Assembly: GCA_016840305.1 (NCBI GenBank)
Contig: JAEOSP010000025.1
Coordinates: 1-9,916, forward strand
Length of the DNA stretch: 9,916 nucleotides
Reading direction: 5' to 3'
Origin: Candidatus Hodarchaeota archaeon
GTDB lineage: Archaea; Asgardarchaeota; Heimdallarchaeia; Hodarchaeales; Hodarchaeaceae
The notes under the pieces were generated by a model. That model had not been told where the DNA came from and did no database searches. It was given only the letters and a program-made list of their open reading frames with translations. The translations under genes were made by a program, and so were the position numbers. Of this stretch, positions 1 through 6,465 are shown one piece after another. Each line of letters opens with the position of its first letter. The first letter of the stretch is position 1.

Positions 1-24
1 AATAGATAACATTCAAATGCTTTA

Positions 25-41
25 AAATAGAAATTCTATTT
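25..41. promoter_or_regulatory. 17-base palindrome upstream of the sirtuin gene, possible operator
   Basis: AAATAGAA (25-32) and TTCTATTT (34-41) are perfect inverted copies around a single central A at 33. The element partly overlaps the T/A-rich TATA-like stretch at 20-28 and lies 37 bases before the ATG. That position suits a dimeric repressor site or part of the core promoter. AT-rich palindromes arise by chance fairly often, and a terminator stem of a gene to the left cannot be excluded. Confidence 0.35.
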
Positions 42-78
42 GACTACTGTGATTCTTAATAAGTAATTATGATATTAC

Positions 79-1659
79 ATGCAAGAATTAATCGATCAAG
101 TTTCTGAAATTATTGCAAGCTCAAAATATATTGTAGCCTTTACTGGAGCAGGAATAAGTACAGAATCAGGAATTCCCGATTTTAGATCAGCAGAAGGAAT
201 ATGGACGAAATATGATCCTTACGAATATGGATCTTATCAAGGTTTTTTGAAGGATCCCTCAAAATATTGGACTATGGCAAAAGAGACAAGGAAAATAATC
301 GCGAAAGCAGAACCAAATTATGCTCACAAGGCTTTAGCAACACTAGAACAGGAATATGGAAAATTAAAAACAGTTATTACACAGAATGTTGATTTTCTAC
401 ATACAAAGGCAGGAAATTCTAAAGTTTTAGAACTTCATGGATCTTATCAAAGGAATTTCTGTCTAGAATGTGAGCGGCAGTTTTCAATAGAAGATGTAAT
501 GACCCAAATGGATTCCAATATTATACCACCAAAATGTGAATGTGGTGGTGTGATAAGAAGTTCATCCATTTTATTTGGAGAATCACTTCCAGCTAAAGTG
601 TTACTAGAAGCAAAACAAGAAATTCAGAAATGCGATTGTTTGATTGTAATAGGTACATCCTTGCGAGTGCATCCTGCAGCATCTATGCCTTTATTAGCTT
701 CCGCTCAAGGAAGTAAGGTCATTATTATTAATAATGAGCCAACGAACTCTGATTACATGGCAAAAGTTGTGATTCGTGGAAATGCTGGATCAGTAATGGC
801 TGATATTATTGATAGGTTAGAAAAAATTGATGTTGAAAGCTCATCGATAGCTACATCACAAAATTTGACGAAAAAAGAAGGATTAAGACCTGTTACACAT
901 GTAATCGAACGAGCAGAAGAGCACTTATTGACAGAAGGTATAGATGATCTACTTAATGACGAAGAGCAAAGTCAAGTTGCGATTCATTATTTCTCAATCT
1001 TGGATAAAATCGAACGCAATTTCCAAGATAAGAATTTGAAATTGGAAGAAGAAAAGATCAAAGTTTTGAGGAGAAATAAAAGAATCTTGAATCAGAAAAA
1101 ACAGATTATTATTGAAGGTATATCTTTAGATAATTTGCTGAATAACTTTTCTGAAGGATTTATTTTAGCTTCGTTAACCTCAGCTGTTAGAGAAACAGAA
1201 GCAAATGTTAGATCCTTTGTTGAATATCAAAAATTAGTGGAAAAAATTAAAAAATGGCCAGATATAGGCTTTTCATCATATTTTATCGAGAAAGCTTGGG
1301 GGGAAGTGACTAAAGGTATTGAAGAAATTAATGATTGGTTAATGAACAAAAAGGATGAATATTTCCCTATAATCGTAGAGTTAATTAAACAGAATAAAAG
1401 TACAGATAATGCAATATTCACACACCTTGGAACCTATTATACCAATAAGGAAATATTTTATGCCATCACAAATACAATAACTATTAATCCTTACTTAAAT
1501 GAAAAAATAAAAGTATATCTTAAGGATTCAGAAAAGATCACCTATGAAGAACTGCGAGAAAGATTAATCAACTTGTTACGATTTCTCTCAACTCATACTT
1601 CCGATACTAAAATGCAGCAAATGGTTAATCTCTTTCTATCCCAACCCGAATTTGAATAA
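79..1659 (+). CDS. Sir2-family NAD-dependent protein deacylase with long C-terminal extension
   Basis: Residues 1-250 form a complete sirtuin core. Visible motifs are GAGIS (23-27), PDFRS (33-37), TQNVD (101-105), catalytic His120 in ELHGS, a zinc site from C128/C131 and C153/C155, FGE (166-168), GTSLRVHPA (192-200) and NNEPT (219-222). Sirtuins with this set remove acyl groups from lysine using NAD and release nicotinamide and O-acyl-ADP-ribose. The retained zinc cysteines point to a protein deacylase rather than to the zinc-less SIR2 NADases of defence systems. Typical prokaryotic sirtuins are about 250 residues; this one has about 270 more (255-526), mainly predicted helix with a charged coiled-coil-like stretch near 305-345, which I do not recognise. 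The ATG at 79 fits the core start; no clear Shine-Dalgarno precedes it, and a T/A-rich TATA-like stretch lies at 20-28. The GIY-YIG gene follows directly, so the two are probably co-transcribed. The core is certain; the exact acyl specificity and the role of the tail are unknown. Confidence 0.93.
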   Translation: MQELIDQVSEIIASSKYIVAFTGAGISTESGIPDFRSAEGIWTKYDPYEYGSYQGFLKDPSKYWTMAKETRKIIAKAEPNYAHKALATLEQEYGKLKTVITQNVDFLHTKAGNSKVLELHGSYQRNFCLECERQFSIEDVMTQMDSNIIPPKCECGGVIRSSSILFGESLPAKVLLEAKQEIQKCDCLIVIGTSLRVHPAASMPLLASAQGSKVIIINNEPTNSDYMAKVVIRGNAGSVMADIIDRLEKIDVESSSIATSQNLTKKEGLRPVTHVIERAEEHLLTEGIDDLLNDEEQSQVAIHYFSILDKIERNFQDKNLKLEEEKIKVLRRNKRILNQKKQIIIEGISLDNLLNNFSEGFILASLTSAVRETEANVRSFVEYQKLVEKIKKWPDIGFSSYFIEKAWGEVTKGIEEINDWLMNKKDEYFPIIVELIKQNKSTDNAIFTHLGTYYTNKEIFYAITNTITINPYLNEKIKVYLKDSEKITYEELRERLINLLRFLSTHTSDTKMQQMVNLFLSQPEFE

Positions 1660-1681
1660 GAAATTGTTTTTGATGATTTTT

Positions 1682-2092
1682 ATGGTTTATTGGGTATATA
1701 TGCTACTCGTGGGGCCAATTTCACGAGGCTACAACAGAAAGATATACACAGGATATACCAAACATCTAGCTAGCCGATTAACACAACATTCAGGTATTAG
1801 TAGGATTAAAGGTGCAAGATTGACTCGCAAACAACCAATAGAGCTGGTATATTTAGAGAAATTTTCTTCTCAGACAAAAGCTATGCAACGGGAATGGGAT
1901 TTTAAGCATACTTCTCCTCTAAACCAGAAGAAAAGCAAACTAGCTCTTATTAAACAATTTCAAGAACATCGTGAAGAGTTATTAAATAAAATAAATTCAC
2001 AATTACATGAATATGATCAGTTCCTTGAGGGAGTAATTGAGATTATCACATCAACAGAAAAGGAACTCAAAGATCAAATAGAAAGTTCTTAA
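1682..2092 (+). CDS. GIY-YIG nuclease domain protein (UPF0213/YhbQ-like)
   Basis: The protein opens directly with the GIY half-motif (WVYML), then IYTG, the catalytic Arg in ASRLTQH, the family-typical KGARLT...IELVYLEKF segment and the conserved Glu in QREWDFK. This order matches small single-domain GIY-YIG proteins of the UPF0213 type, a superfamily of metal-dependent DNA phosphodiesterases. The loop between the GIY and YIG halves (GPISRGYNRK) is a few residues longer than usual. After the domain, about 50 residues of charged helix with coiled-coil character form an extra tail. The frame is open from a TTG at 1652 that overlaps the end of the sirtuin gene, with ATGs at 1673 and 1682. I chose 1682 because the fold begins there, but 1673 is equally possible; no Shine-Dalgarno decides it. 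The gap to the sirtuin stop is about 20 bases, which suggests an operon. The biological substrate is unknown. Confidence 0.8.
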   Translation: MVYWVYMLLVGPISRGYNRKIYTGYTKHLASRLTQHSGISRIKGARLTRKQPIELVYLEKFSSQTKAMQREWDFKHTSPLNQKKSKLALIKQFQEHREELLNKINSQLHEYDQFLEGVIEIITSTEKELKDQIESS

Positions 2093-2170
2093 AATTATTT
2101 TCTCGTTATAATTCCCAACTTATTAATAGGTGATTACTTTTTCGAATATCATTGATGGTGTGTTTATACG

Positions 2171-3472
2171 TTGGTTGATCTGGTCTTTCTAATTTCCTTA
2201 GTATTCATTGTCTTGGCTTTAATAATTTTTCTTCGTGTAACGGAAGGTACTCCTTTTTTGTATATTTTGTTTAGATTACGCAAGGAATTAGTAATTAGCA
2301 TACCAGAAGATTATGGATTGAAATCTGATTTGGTAGAGTTTAGCACAGATAGTGAAAGTCATATGGGATGGTTTTTCGCAGGAGAAAATAAGTCTTCCAC
2401 CTGCATTCTTCTAATCCCTGACTTAAGTAGTAATAATTTCTTAGGAAATAGTCTTAGAACGGCTGGAGTTCTTCAAACGATGGATTTCAACGTTTTTCTC
2501 CCACAAATTCATAAATTTGACCTATCTTCACGATTGTTGGTAAAAAAGACTGTTTCACCAGGTGATTACCAATCAATCATCAATGCTGCATATAAGTACC
2601 TTGTAGAAGATATCAATATAGATAAACGAAAAATAGCCATATATTCTGACTCATTAGGAACAATCTTCGCTTGCTCCTTAGTTAAAAAACAGTATATTAA
2701 GGCAATTGTCCTAGAAAGTGGACCTGTTACACTTTCATCACTTATTGTTGGAAAAATTCCATTTTCAAATATTTTTACATCCATGCTTTCGATTTTGATT
2801 CGTATTTTCATGTGGCCAGTTATATGGAGAACACGATGGAACAGTCAGCGATCTTTAAAGATGCTTTCCTCATGTCCATCATTACAGATAGCCGTATTCA
2901 ATCACAAGAGTATTCCAAATAAAACGATATTCCAAAATTACTCCTCCTCATATAAACCAAAACAGTTATGGATTGAAGATGCTCTTTTACCAGTTGGGGG
3001 AATAAGGAATACATGGGTGATGGAATATTTCCACCAAATAAATCATTTCTATAATCGATGGTTGAATAGTGAACAAAGTCTTGACTGGCATACTGAAATG
3101 AGGGTGAAACGAATAGAAAAAGCAAATTTTGAGGTTTTTCTTAAGATATCGGTATTACCACCTATACTAGAGCACTTACCCCTACGAGTGACATTATCAG
3201 ATGGAAAAAATCAAATACAACACGAACGAATTGTTTTCATTGGTGCTGAAATGAATTTTGAATTCAACATCGATTTTCGACCGAATATCGTTTCAATCTT
3301 ACGTTATCACAATGTAGACTTATTAGACATGAAAACCTGGATGAAACAAGATGTAGCAGAAGCTTTGGAAAGAAATATCGAAATAATGACGTTTCTTAGC
3401 TTGAAAAATGTAATGAAGTATGAAAAAAGATACTTTATGATAAAAAGGGCAATCTTGAAAGAAAGTAACTAG
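2171..3472 (+). CDS. Membrane-anchored alpha/beta-hydrolase-like protein, probably degenerate
   Basis: A single hydrophobic segment (about 4-21) anchors the N terminus. Residues 50-290 resemble the prolyl-oligopeptidase-like or dienelactone-hydrolase-like alpha/beta-hydrolase fold: a strand ending in LLIPDLSSN (80-88) where the oxyanion loop would be, DYQSIINAAYKYL before the elbow strand, and a nucleophile elbow SDSLG around Ser161 (normally G-x-S-x-G, here S-x-S-x-G). The usual acid region (AVFNHKSIPN, 241-250) has Asn where Asp is expected. The region that normally carries the catalytic His (LLPVGGIRN, 272-280) has none. A hydrophobic stretch at 200-218 could be a lid or a second membrane segment. 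Residues 310-433 are an unrecognised C-terminal domain. It may be a pseudo-hydrolase with a binding role, or His/Asp could come from elsewhere. The start is TTG at 2171: an in-frame stop at 2153 bounds it, and the next Met is residue 65, beyond the anchor. The gene ends 7 bases before the end of a convergent gene. Confidence 0.6.
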   Translation: MVDLVFLISLVFIVLALIIFLRVTEGTPFLYILFRLRKELVISIPEDYGLKSDLVEFSTDSESHMGWFFAGENKSSTCILLIPDLSSNNFLGNSLRTAGVLQTMDFNVFLPQIHKFDLSSRLLVKKTVSPGDYQSIINAAYKYLVEDINIDKRKIAIYSDSLGTIFACSLVKKQYIKAIVLESGPVTLSSLIVGKIPFSNIFTSMLSILIRIFMWPVIWRTRWNSQRSLKMLSSCPSLQIAVFNHKSIPNKTIFQNYSSSYKPKQLWIEDALLPVGGIRNTWVMEYFHQINHFYNRWLNSEQSLDWHTEMRVKRIEKANFEVFLKISVLPPILEHLPLRVTLSDGKNQIQHERIVFIGAEMNFEFNIDFRPNIVSILRYHNVDLLDMKTWMKQDVAEALERNIEIMTFLSLKNVMKYEKRYFMIKRAILKESN

Positions 3473-3479
3473 TTCATTT

Positions 3480-3788
3480 TTACCCATTTATTAGTTTTAG
3501 ATACTGACAGGATTCACACATCGGATTCTCTTGTTTGAATAATTTGCATTGATATATAGAGTTATCTACGTCACTTCTTGCAAAATAAAAACATTCTGGG
3601 TTGAATTTCTTGTTCTTAAGATCATCTATGTTCCCAGGAGAGCCTTCTTTGAAAAATCCACATTTATTTGGGCATTTAGTTATCCATTCATGATATTTGA
3701 CGCAATAAGCAAGAGACGTACTAGTAGAAACAAGATTAGAACACTGTTTGAACGGTGTATCTTTCTCTTCAAATGCCAATTTTATCAT
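3480..3788 (-). CDS. Small cysteine-rich protein, two C4 modules, probably metal binding
   Basis: This 102-residue protein has eight cysteines arranged in two similar halves. Module 1 is C16-x12-C29-x9-C39-x3-C43, and module 2 is C66-x14-C81-x9-C91-x2-C94. Each last Cys is followed by two residues including an aromatic and then Lys (CGFFK and CQYLK), so the halves look like an internal duplication. Four Cys per module suits one structural zinc ion or iron-sulfur ligation each. No signal peptide or membrane segment is seen, so it is probably cytoplasmic. I do not recognise the family. The ATG at 3788 is preceded by a TATA-like element about 30 bases upstream. It is divergent from the gene at 3912 and shares a mirrored promoter element with it. 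A frame on the opposite strand (3549-3881) shows no recognisable protein character; the ordered cysteines favour this strand. Confidence 0.65.
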   Translation of the reverse strand: MIKLAFEEKDTPFKQCSNLVSTSTSLAYCVKYHEWITKCPNKCGFFKEGSPGNIDDLKNKKFNPECFYFARSDVDNSIYQCKLFKQENPMCESCQYLKLING

Positions 3789-3789
3789 C

Positions 3790-3826
3790 TCTTGATAACG
3801 ATTAGTATACTGGAGTGTTATAAACT
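3790..3826 (-). promoter_or_regulatory. Leftward promoter of the divergent pair, with shared element
   Basis: Read on the - strand, a TATA-like TTTATAAC (about 3818-3825) is followed by CTCCAGTA (3815-3808) and then TCGTTATCA (3800-3792) just before the ATG at 3788. The same order (TATA, CTCCAGTA, TC-TTAT-A) occurs in mirror image at the rightward promoter. The TATA box lies about 30 bases from the start codon, so the transcript would have almost no leader, as is common in archaea. This is inferred from sequence only. Confidence 0.5.
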
Positions 3827-3848
3827 ACTTGGAATTTTAAGAAATTTT

Positions 3849-3880
3849 GAATATATAATCTCCTCCAGTAATCATTATTA
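3849..3880 (+). promoter_or_regulatory. Rightward promoter of the divergent pair, with shared element
   Basis: A strong TATA-like ATATATAAT (3851-3859) is followed by CTCCAGTA (3863-3870) and TCATTATTA (3872-3880). CTCCAGTA is an exact 8-base inverted copy of TACTGGAG at 3808-3815. In both promoters the element sits just downstream of the TATA box, where a repressor would block the transcription factors or RNA polymerase. The inferred transcript start is near 3880, giving a leader of about 30 bases that contains the GAGGAG at 3896-3901. Confidence 0.5.
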
Positions 3881-3895
3881 GAAGTATATCTTTTT

Positions 3896-3901
3896 GAGGA
3901 G
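3896..3901 (+). promoter_or_regulatory. Shine-Dalgarno site for the gene at 3912
   Basis: GAGGAG lies 10 bases before the ATG at 3912. It decides for that start over an in-frame TTG at 3894, which would overlap the site itself. Confidence 0.6.
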
Positions 3902-3911
3902 ATTCATCCAT

Positions 3912-4370
3912 ATGACTAATTTGCTGCAGGATCCTTCGGTTTTAATTTATGACAAACTATTCTTTGGTTTGACCTTAGGGAATTATAATCTTCATGTATC
4001 GACTGAATCGGGCTTATTAGAAGAATTTCTCATCATTCGGGAGAATTATTACAGTAAGCTTAAACTCCTTGAGAAAATTTTACTGGATCTTCTGAAGAAA
4101 TCAGATTATGCTGCAACTTATGAATCTCAAAAACAGTTCTTCCAATCTAATCGTCTAATTATCGACTTCATCATCTATTCTAATTTAAAAAACAATGATC
4201 TTCTCGGTCTTGGTTTGCGAGTCAGAGTATATGATAGATTGACACTTGCTTTCTTGGGATCTTCTTCAGAGAATCGTATTCAAAAAATCATGTTTCTCCT
4301 TTCACGAGGATTGCTAATATCATCCTTTCATCAAATAAACCAGAAAGCCATTGTAATAGAACTGGAATGA
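3912..4370 (+). CDS. Hypothetical protein, mostly helical, about 153 residues
   Basis: I do not recognise this protein. It has no signal peptide and no convincing membrane helix. The middle (LLEEFLIIRENYYSKLKLLE and the following LLDLLKK) is amphipathic helix. The C-terminal part (from about LGLGLRVRVYDRLTLAFLG) looks like alternating strands and helices ending in KAIVIELE. No conserved catalytic pattern stands out. The start at 3912 is chosen because GAGGAG at 3896-3901 is well spaced. The gene is divergent from the cysteine-rich protein, with a mirrored promoter element, and is followed after 43 bases by the multi-pass membrane protein, with which it may be co-transcribed. Intact frame length and codon use like its neighbours support a real gene. 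Confidence 0.6.
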   Translation: MTNLLQDPSVLIYDKLFFGLTLGNYNLHVSTESGLLEEFLIIRENYYSKLKLLEKILLDLLKKSDYAATYESQKQFFQSNRLIIDFIIYSNLKNNDLLGLGLRVRVYDRLTLAFLGSSSENRIQKIMFLLSRGLLISSFHQINQKAIVIELE

Positions 4371-4413
4371 TAATGAAATAGACAAGTAATATATTGAGCG
4401 GTAATTATAAGGA

Positions 4414-5289
4414 ATGATTCAAATGGTTGATTTTCTAGATATTTTTGCTAAGGCATTTACTGATTTCTTGCATTGGTACTCAACAGAGGCGATTCAAGGT
4501 AATTTAATTGAGTTTTTCTTGAAGCAATTAACATATTATATTTTGTTACAAATTGTCCTTTATTTTGTACCCTTCTTAAAACGCGTCTTAGTTGTTTTTT
4601 TTCTTCCTTTTCGCTGGATTCATGTATATCTTCATATTTATGCAGCCAAAGAAATCCTCAAAGAGATTCAAGATCGCAAAGATCAGGGGAATAAAGACCC
4701 CTTTCTAGATAATGGCAATCTTCGCGCTAGTCTCATTTCTGGGGTAGATGTTCCAGATGAGAATCCTGGGTTATTAATGTCCTTCTCTCGCTTTGAATTT
4801 GCTAGAAAGGTTGCCTTTGCACCAAATAAATTAGCTTTCAGTATGCTTCTCGGTTATTTTCTTGTGACACCTCTTGTACTTGCTGATTCTAGCTTAATTT
4901 CATCTCAAATCGGTGCGTTAATTCATCTGTACCTCTTTGTGGGGATTTTTGGAGTACTAATGCCGAGTATTAACGATTGGTACTTTATGATTCACGCACT
5001 GATGATAAATATGCAGGTAAGACCCATTTGGTTCTATAATTCGATATTGGTATATCTAGCATTTACATTCGACACAATTCTGCGAACTCGGAACTTCTTC
5101 CTTTCCATTCTATTAGGTACATTCTGGTTTGTGATATATGTGGTAGGTCTATTTATAGTCGGATATGTAGCGAAAGGAGGAAAGATTAGAAAGCCCATAA
5201 TATTATGTCTACCCATAGAGAAAAATGCTTCTACTACTGGACAAAAAGTCGGTATTGAGTTTCTGTCACTCGAGGATATTGATCTTTAG
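4414..5289 (+). CDS. Multi-pass membrane protein with HxxxH motif, function unknown
   Basis: Hydrophobic segments lie at about 38-65, 139-156, 165-184, 205-222 and 228-252, so roughly five membrane helices. A soluble stretch of about 75 residues (75-135) follows the first, and a short hydrophilic C-terminal tail ends the protein. At the end of the first segment is PFRWIHVYLHIYAAKE, with His70-x3-His74 and Glu80. A second polar cluster in a membrane region is MPSINDWYF, with Asp188. This recalls membrane metalloproteases, in which a membrane HExxH pairs with a later Asp, but the catalytic Glu after the first His is Val here, so activity is doubtful. The start could be ATG 4414 or ATG 4423; a weak AAGGA at 4409-4413 is better spaced for 4423. 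The gene converges with the operon ending at 5298, leaving only 8 bases between stops. Confidence 0.7.
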   Translation: MIQMVDFLDIFAKAFTDFLHWYSTEAIQGNLIEFFLKQLTYYILLQIVLYFVPFLKRVLVVFFLPFRWIHVYLHIYAAKEILKEIQDRKDQGNKDPFLDNGNLRASLISGVDVPDENPGLLMSFSRFEFARKVAFAPNKLAFSMLLGYFLVTPLVLADSSLISSQIGALIHLYLFVGIFGVLMPSINDWYFMIHALMINMQVRPIWFYNSILVYLAFTFDTILRTRNFFLSILLGTFWFVIYVVGLFIVGYVAKGGKIRKPIILCLPIEKNASTTGQKVGIEFLSLEDIDL

Positions 5290-5297
5290 TTTAATAG

Positions 5298-6026
5298 TCA
5301 TTTTATTGTACTAGGGGTACTCCTTTGTCCTGTTGAGTATAGATTAATTTTCTCTGTTCCTAAAGACTGCTGGAGAAAGAATACATCCATCAATCTCTCG
5401 CTCTCAGATCTGTGAAGAAAAACCTTGAGAGAAATAAACGGTTCAATTAGTGCAAATTCATTATCACGCAGAGCATTATTCTTATCACTGGACAAAGAAT
5501 GAGTAAGTAGGATAGGAAGATCATTTTTTTTAGCTATCCTTCTTAAGCTTAATAAGAATGATAAGATGTTATATTTCCAATTTCCATCTTTTTTCTTTAG
5601 AGTTTCCAGAATTTGAAGAGGAGAACCGAAAATTGTGTCAAATACTAAAAGATCATACGTTGTTTTTTCTAACAAGGATTTGGCGAAAATCATACTTTCA
5701 ATTAAGTTCTTAGGTTGAAAAAAATCTATCTGATCAATGAATTTCTTCCTGGGTAGCATTATATTTAGATTATGCAGTCTTAAATTAGCTGAAAAGTCTA
5801 CATAACCGATTTTTGCTAGAGAATTAATTTTTAACATCGAATTTATAGCGTTTAAACAAAACCAAGTTTTTCCTGAGCCTGATTCACCTACAACAGCATG
5901 AAGATGCCCAGAGATAATTCCTCCTACCAAATTGTCAATCAATTCACAACCAAGTGTAATTTTATATGATTTTTCTATCTTAAATAGCATTTCAGGCAAA
6001 CTTTGCAAGCGGAATTTTGTTATCAT
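5298..6026 (-). CDS. RadB/RadA-like RecA-fold ATPase
   Basis: This is a 242-residue single RecA-type core without the N-terminal helix-hairpin-helix domain of RadA, so its size is like archaeal RadB. Seen in order: GCELIDNLVGG lead-in (26-36), intact Walker A GESGSGKT (47-54), second core strand IGYVDFSAN (73-81), Walker B LLVFD (126-130) and a further core strand PILLTHSLSSD (171-181). Two family positions look altered. The Glu that normally activates water in the YIDTE-like strand is replaced (YVDFS, Ser79), and the Asn-Gln of the TNQ-like motif is His-Ser. ATP binding is likely; fast hydrolysis is less so. RadB proteins assist recombination, while other RecA-fold ATPases such as ArlH (FlaH) work with surface structures. 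The ATG is fixed by an in-frame stop just upstream and forms an ATGA overlap with the stop of the preceding RecA-fold gene, so translation is coupled. It is the last gene of a - strand operon headed by surface proteins. Confidence 0.82.
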   Translation of the reverse strand: MITKFRLQSLPEMLFKIEKSYKITLGCELIDNLVGGIISGHLHAVVGESGSGKTWFCLNAINSMLKINSLAKIGYVDFSANLRLHNLNIMLPRKKFIDQIDFFQPKNLIESMIFAKSLLEKTTYDLLVFDTIFGSPLQILETLKKKDGNWKYNILSFLLSLRRIAKKNDLPILLTHSLSSDKNNALRDNEFALIEPFISLKVFLHRSESERLMDVFFLQQSLGTEKINLYSTGQRSTPSTIK

Positions 6027-6460
6027 TGGTCATCCACTCGAATTATTTGACTCTCTGCTATTAGAAAATTTGGATCAGAGGTGATAATAACTACTTTGAG
6101 AAGAGATGCAAGTTGATTAAGCATATTCGATATTTCAAGCCTTTTAGATATATATAAAGGATAGTTAAGGACTATTGATGAAAAATTATGAGATGAAAGG
6201 TTGAAAAGCTCCTTAGACTCAAGAATCATGCTCACATCATCTGTTGAAGTACATTCGATGAAATAAAATTCTGTTTTAATCGTGTTTCTTGCACTATAAA
6301 ACAGGAAGAGTGGAATTACTCTATAATCTATCCATAAACTCTTAGAAGAGAGAAAACACTCTCCTTCTCTCCTTAATAGATAGCTTACACAATTTGAATA
6401 CTTTCCAATACAAGCAATTGGTTGTGATATATCGAATGAGTGTTCACAATTAGTTTTCAA
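6023..6460 (-). CDS. Degenerate RecA-fold protein lacking a working P-loop
   Basis: No family is obvious, but the order of elements parallels the ATPase encoded next to it. IACIGKYSNCVSYLL (16-29) takes the place of the Walker A strand and loop, TEFYFIECTS (63-72) the second core strand, SSIVLNYPLYI (94-104) the Walker B strand, and LNQLASLLKVVIITSDP (114-130) the helix and strand before the sensor. By this hand alignment the Walker A Lys-Thr becomes Val25-Ser26 and the Walker B Asp becomes Asn99, so nucleotide hydrolysis is unlikely. Inactive RecA-fold partners are known in other systems (some Rad51 paralogue complexes), so a heteromer with the next gene product is a reasonable inference. 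The start is TTG at 6460, supported by AAGGAGAGG at 6480-6472, and lies 5 bases after the stop of the preceding gene. The stop overlaps the next ATG as ATGA. There is no signal peptide or membrane helix. Confidence 0.65.
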   Translation of the reverse strand: MKTNCEHSFDISQPIACIGKYSNCVSYLLRREGECFLSSKSLWIDYRVIPLFLFYSARNTIKTEFYFIECTSTDDVSMILESKELFNLSSHNFSSIVLNYPLYISKRLEISNMLNQLASLLKVVIITSDPNFLIAESQIIRVDDQ

Positions 6461-6465
6461 CTATT

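Noticed and set aside
1652..1681. TTG at 1652 as the start of the GIY-YIG protein
   Set aside because: The fold begins right at the ATG at 1682, and nothing such as a Shine-Dalgarno supports the TTG; it remains possible but is less likely.
79..2092. Sirtuin plus nuclease as a known anti-phage defence system
   Set aside because: Defence SIR2 domains usually lack the zinc-binding cysteines seen here, and no other defence gene is present, so the claim is not supported.
2093..2170. Possible tRNA or small RNA between the nuclease and the hydrolase-like gene
   Set aside because: The 78 bases are AT-rich with no cloverleaf arms or T-loop consensus; they probably only hold promoter sequence (TTATAA at 2106-2111).
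3549..3881. Open frame of 110 codons on the + strand opposite the cysteine-rich gene
   Set aside because: It runs through the divergent promoter region and has no recognisable protein pattern, while the opposite strand shows ordered duplicated cysteines.
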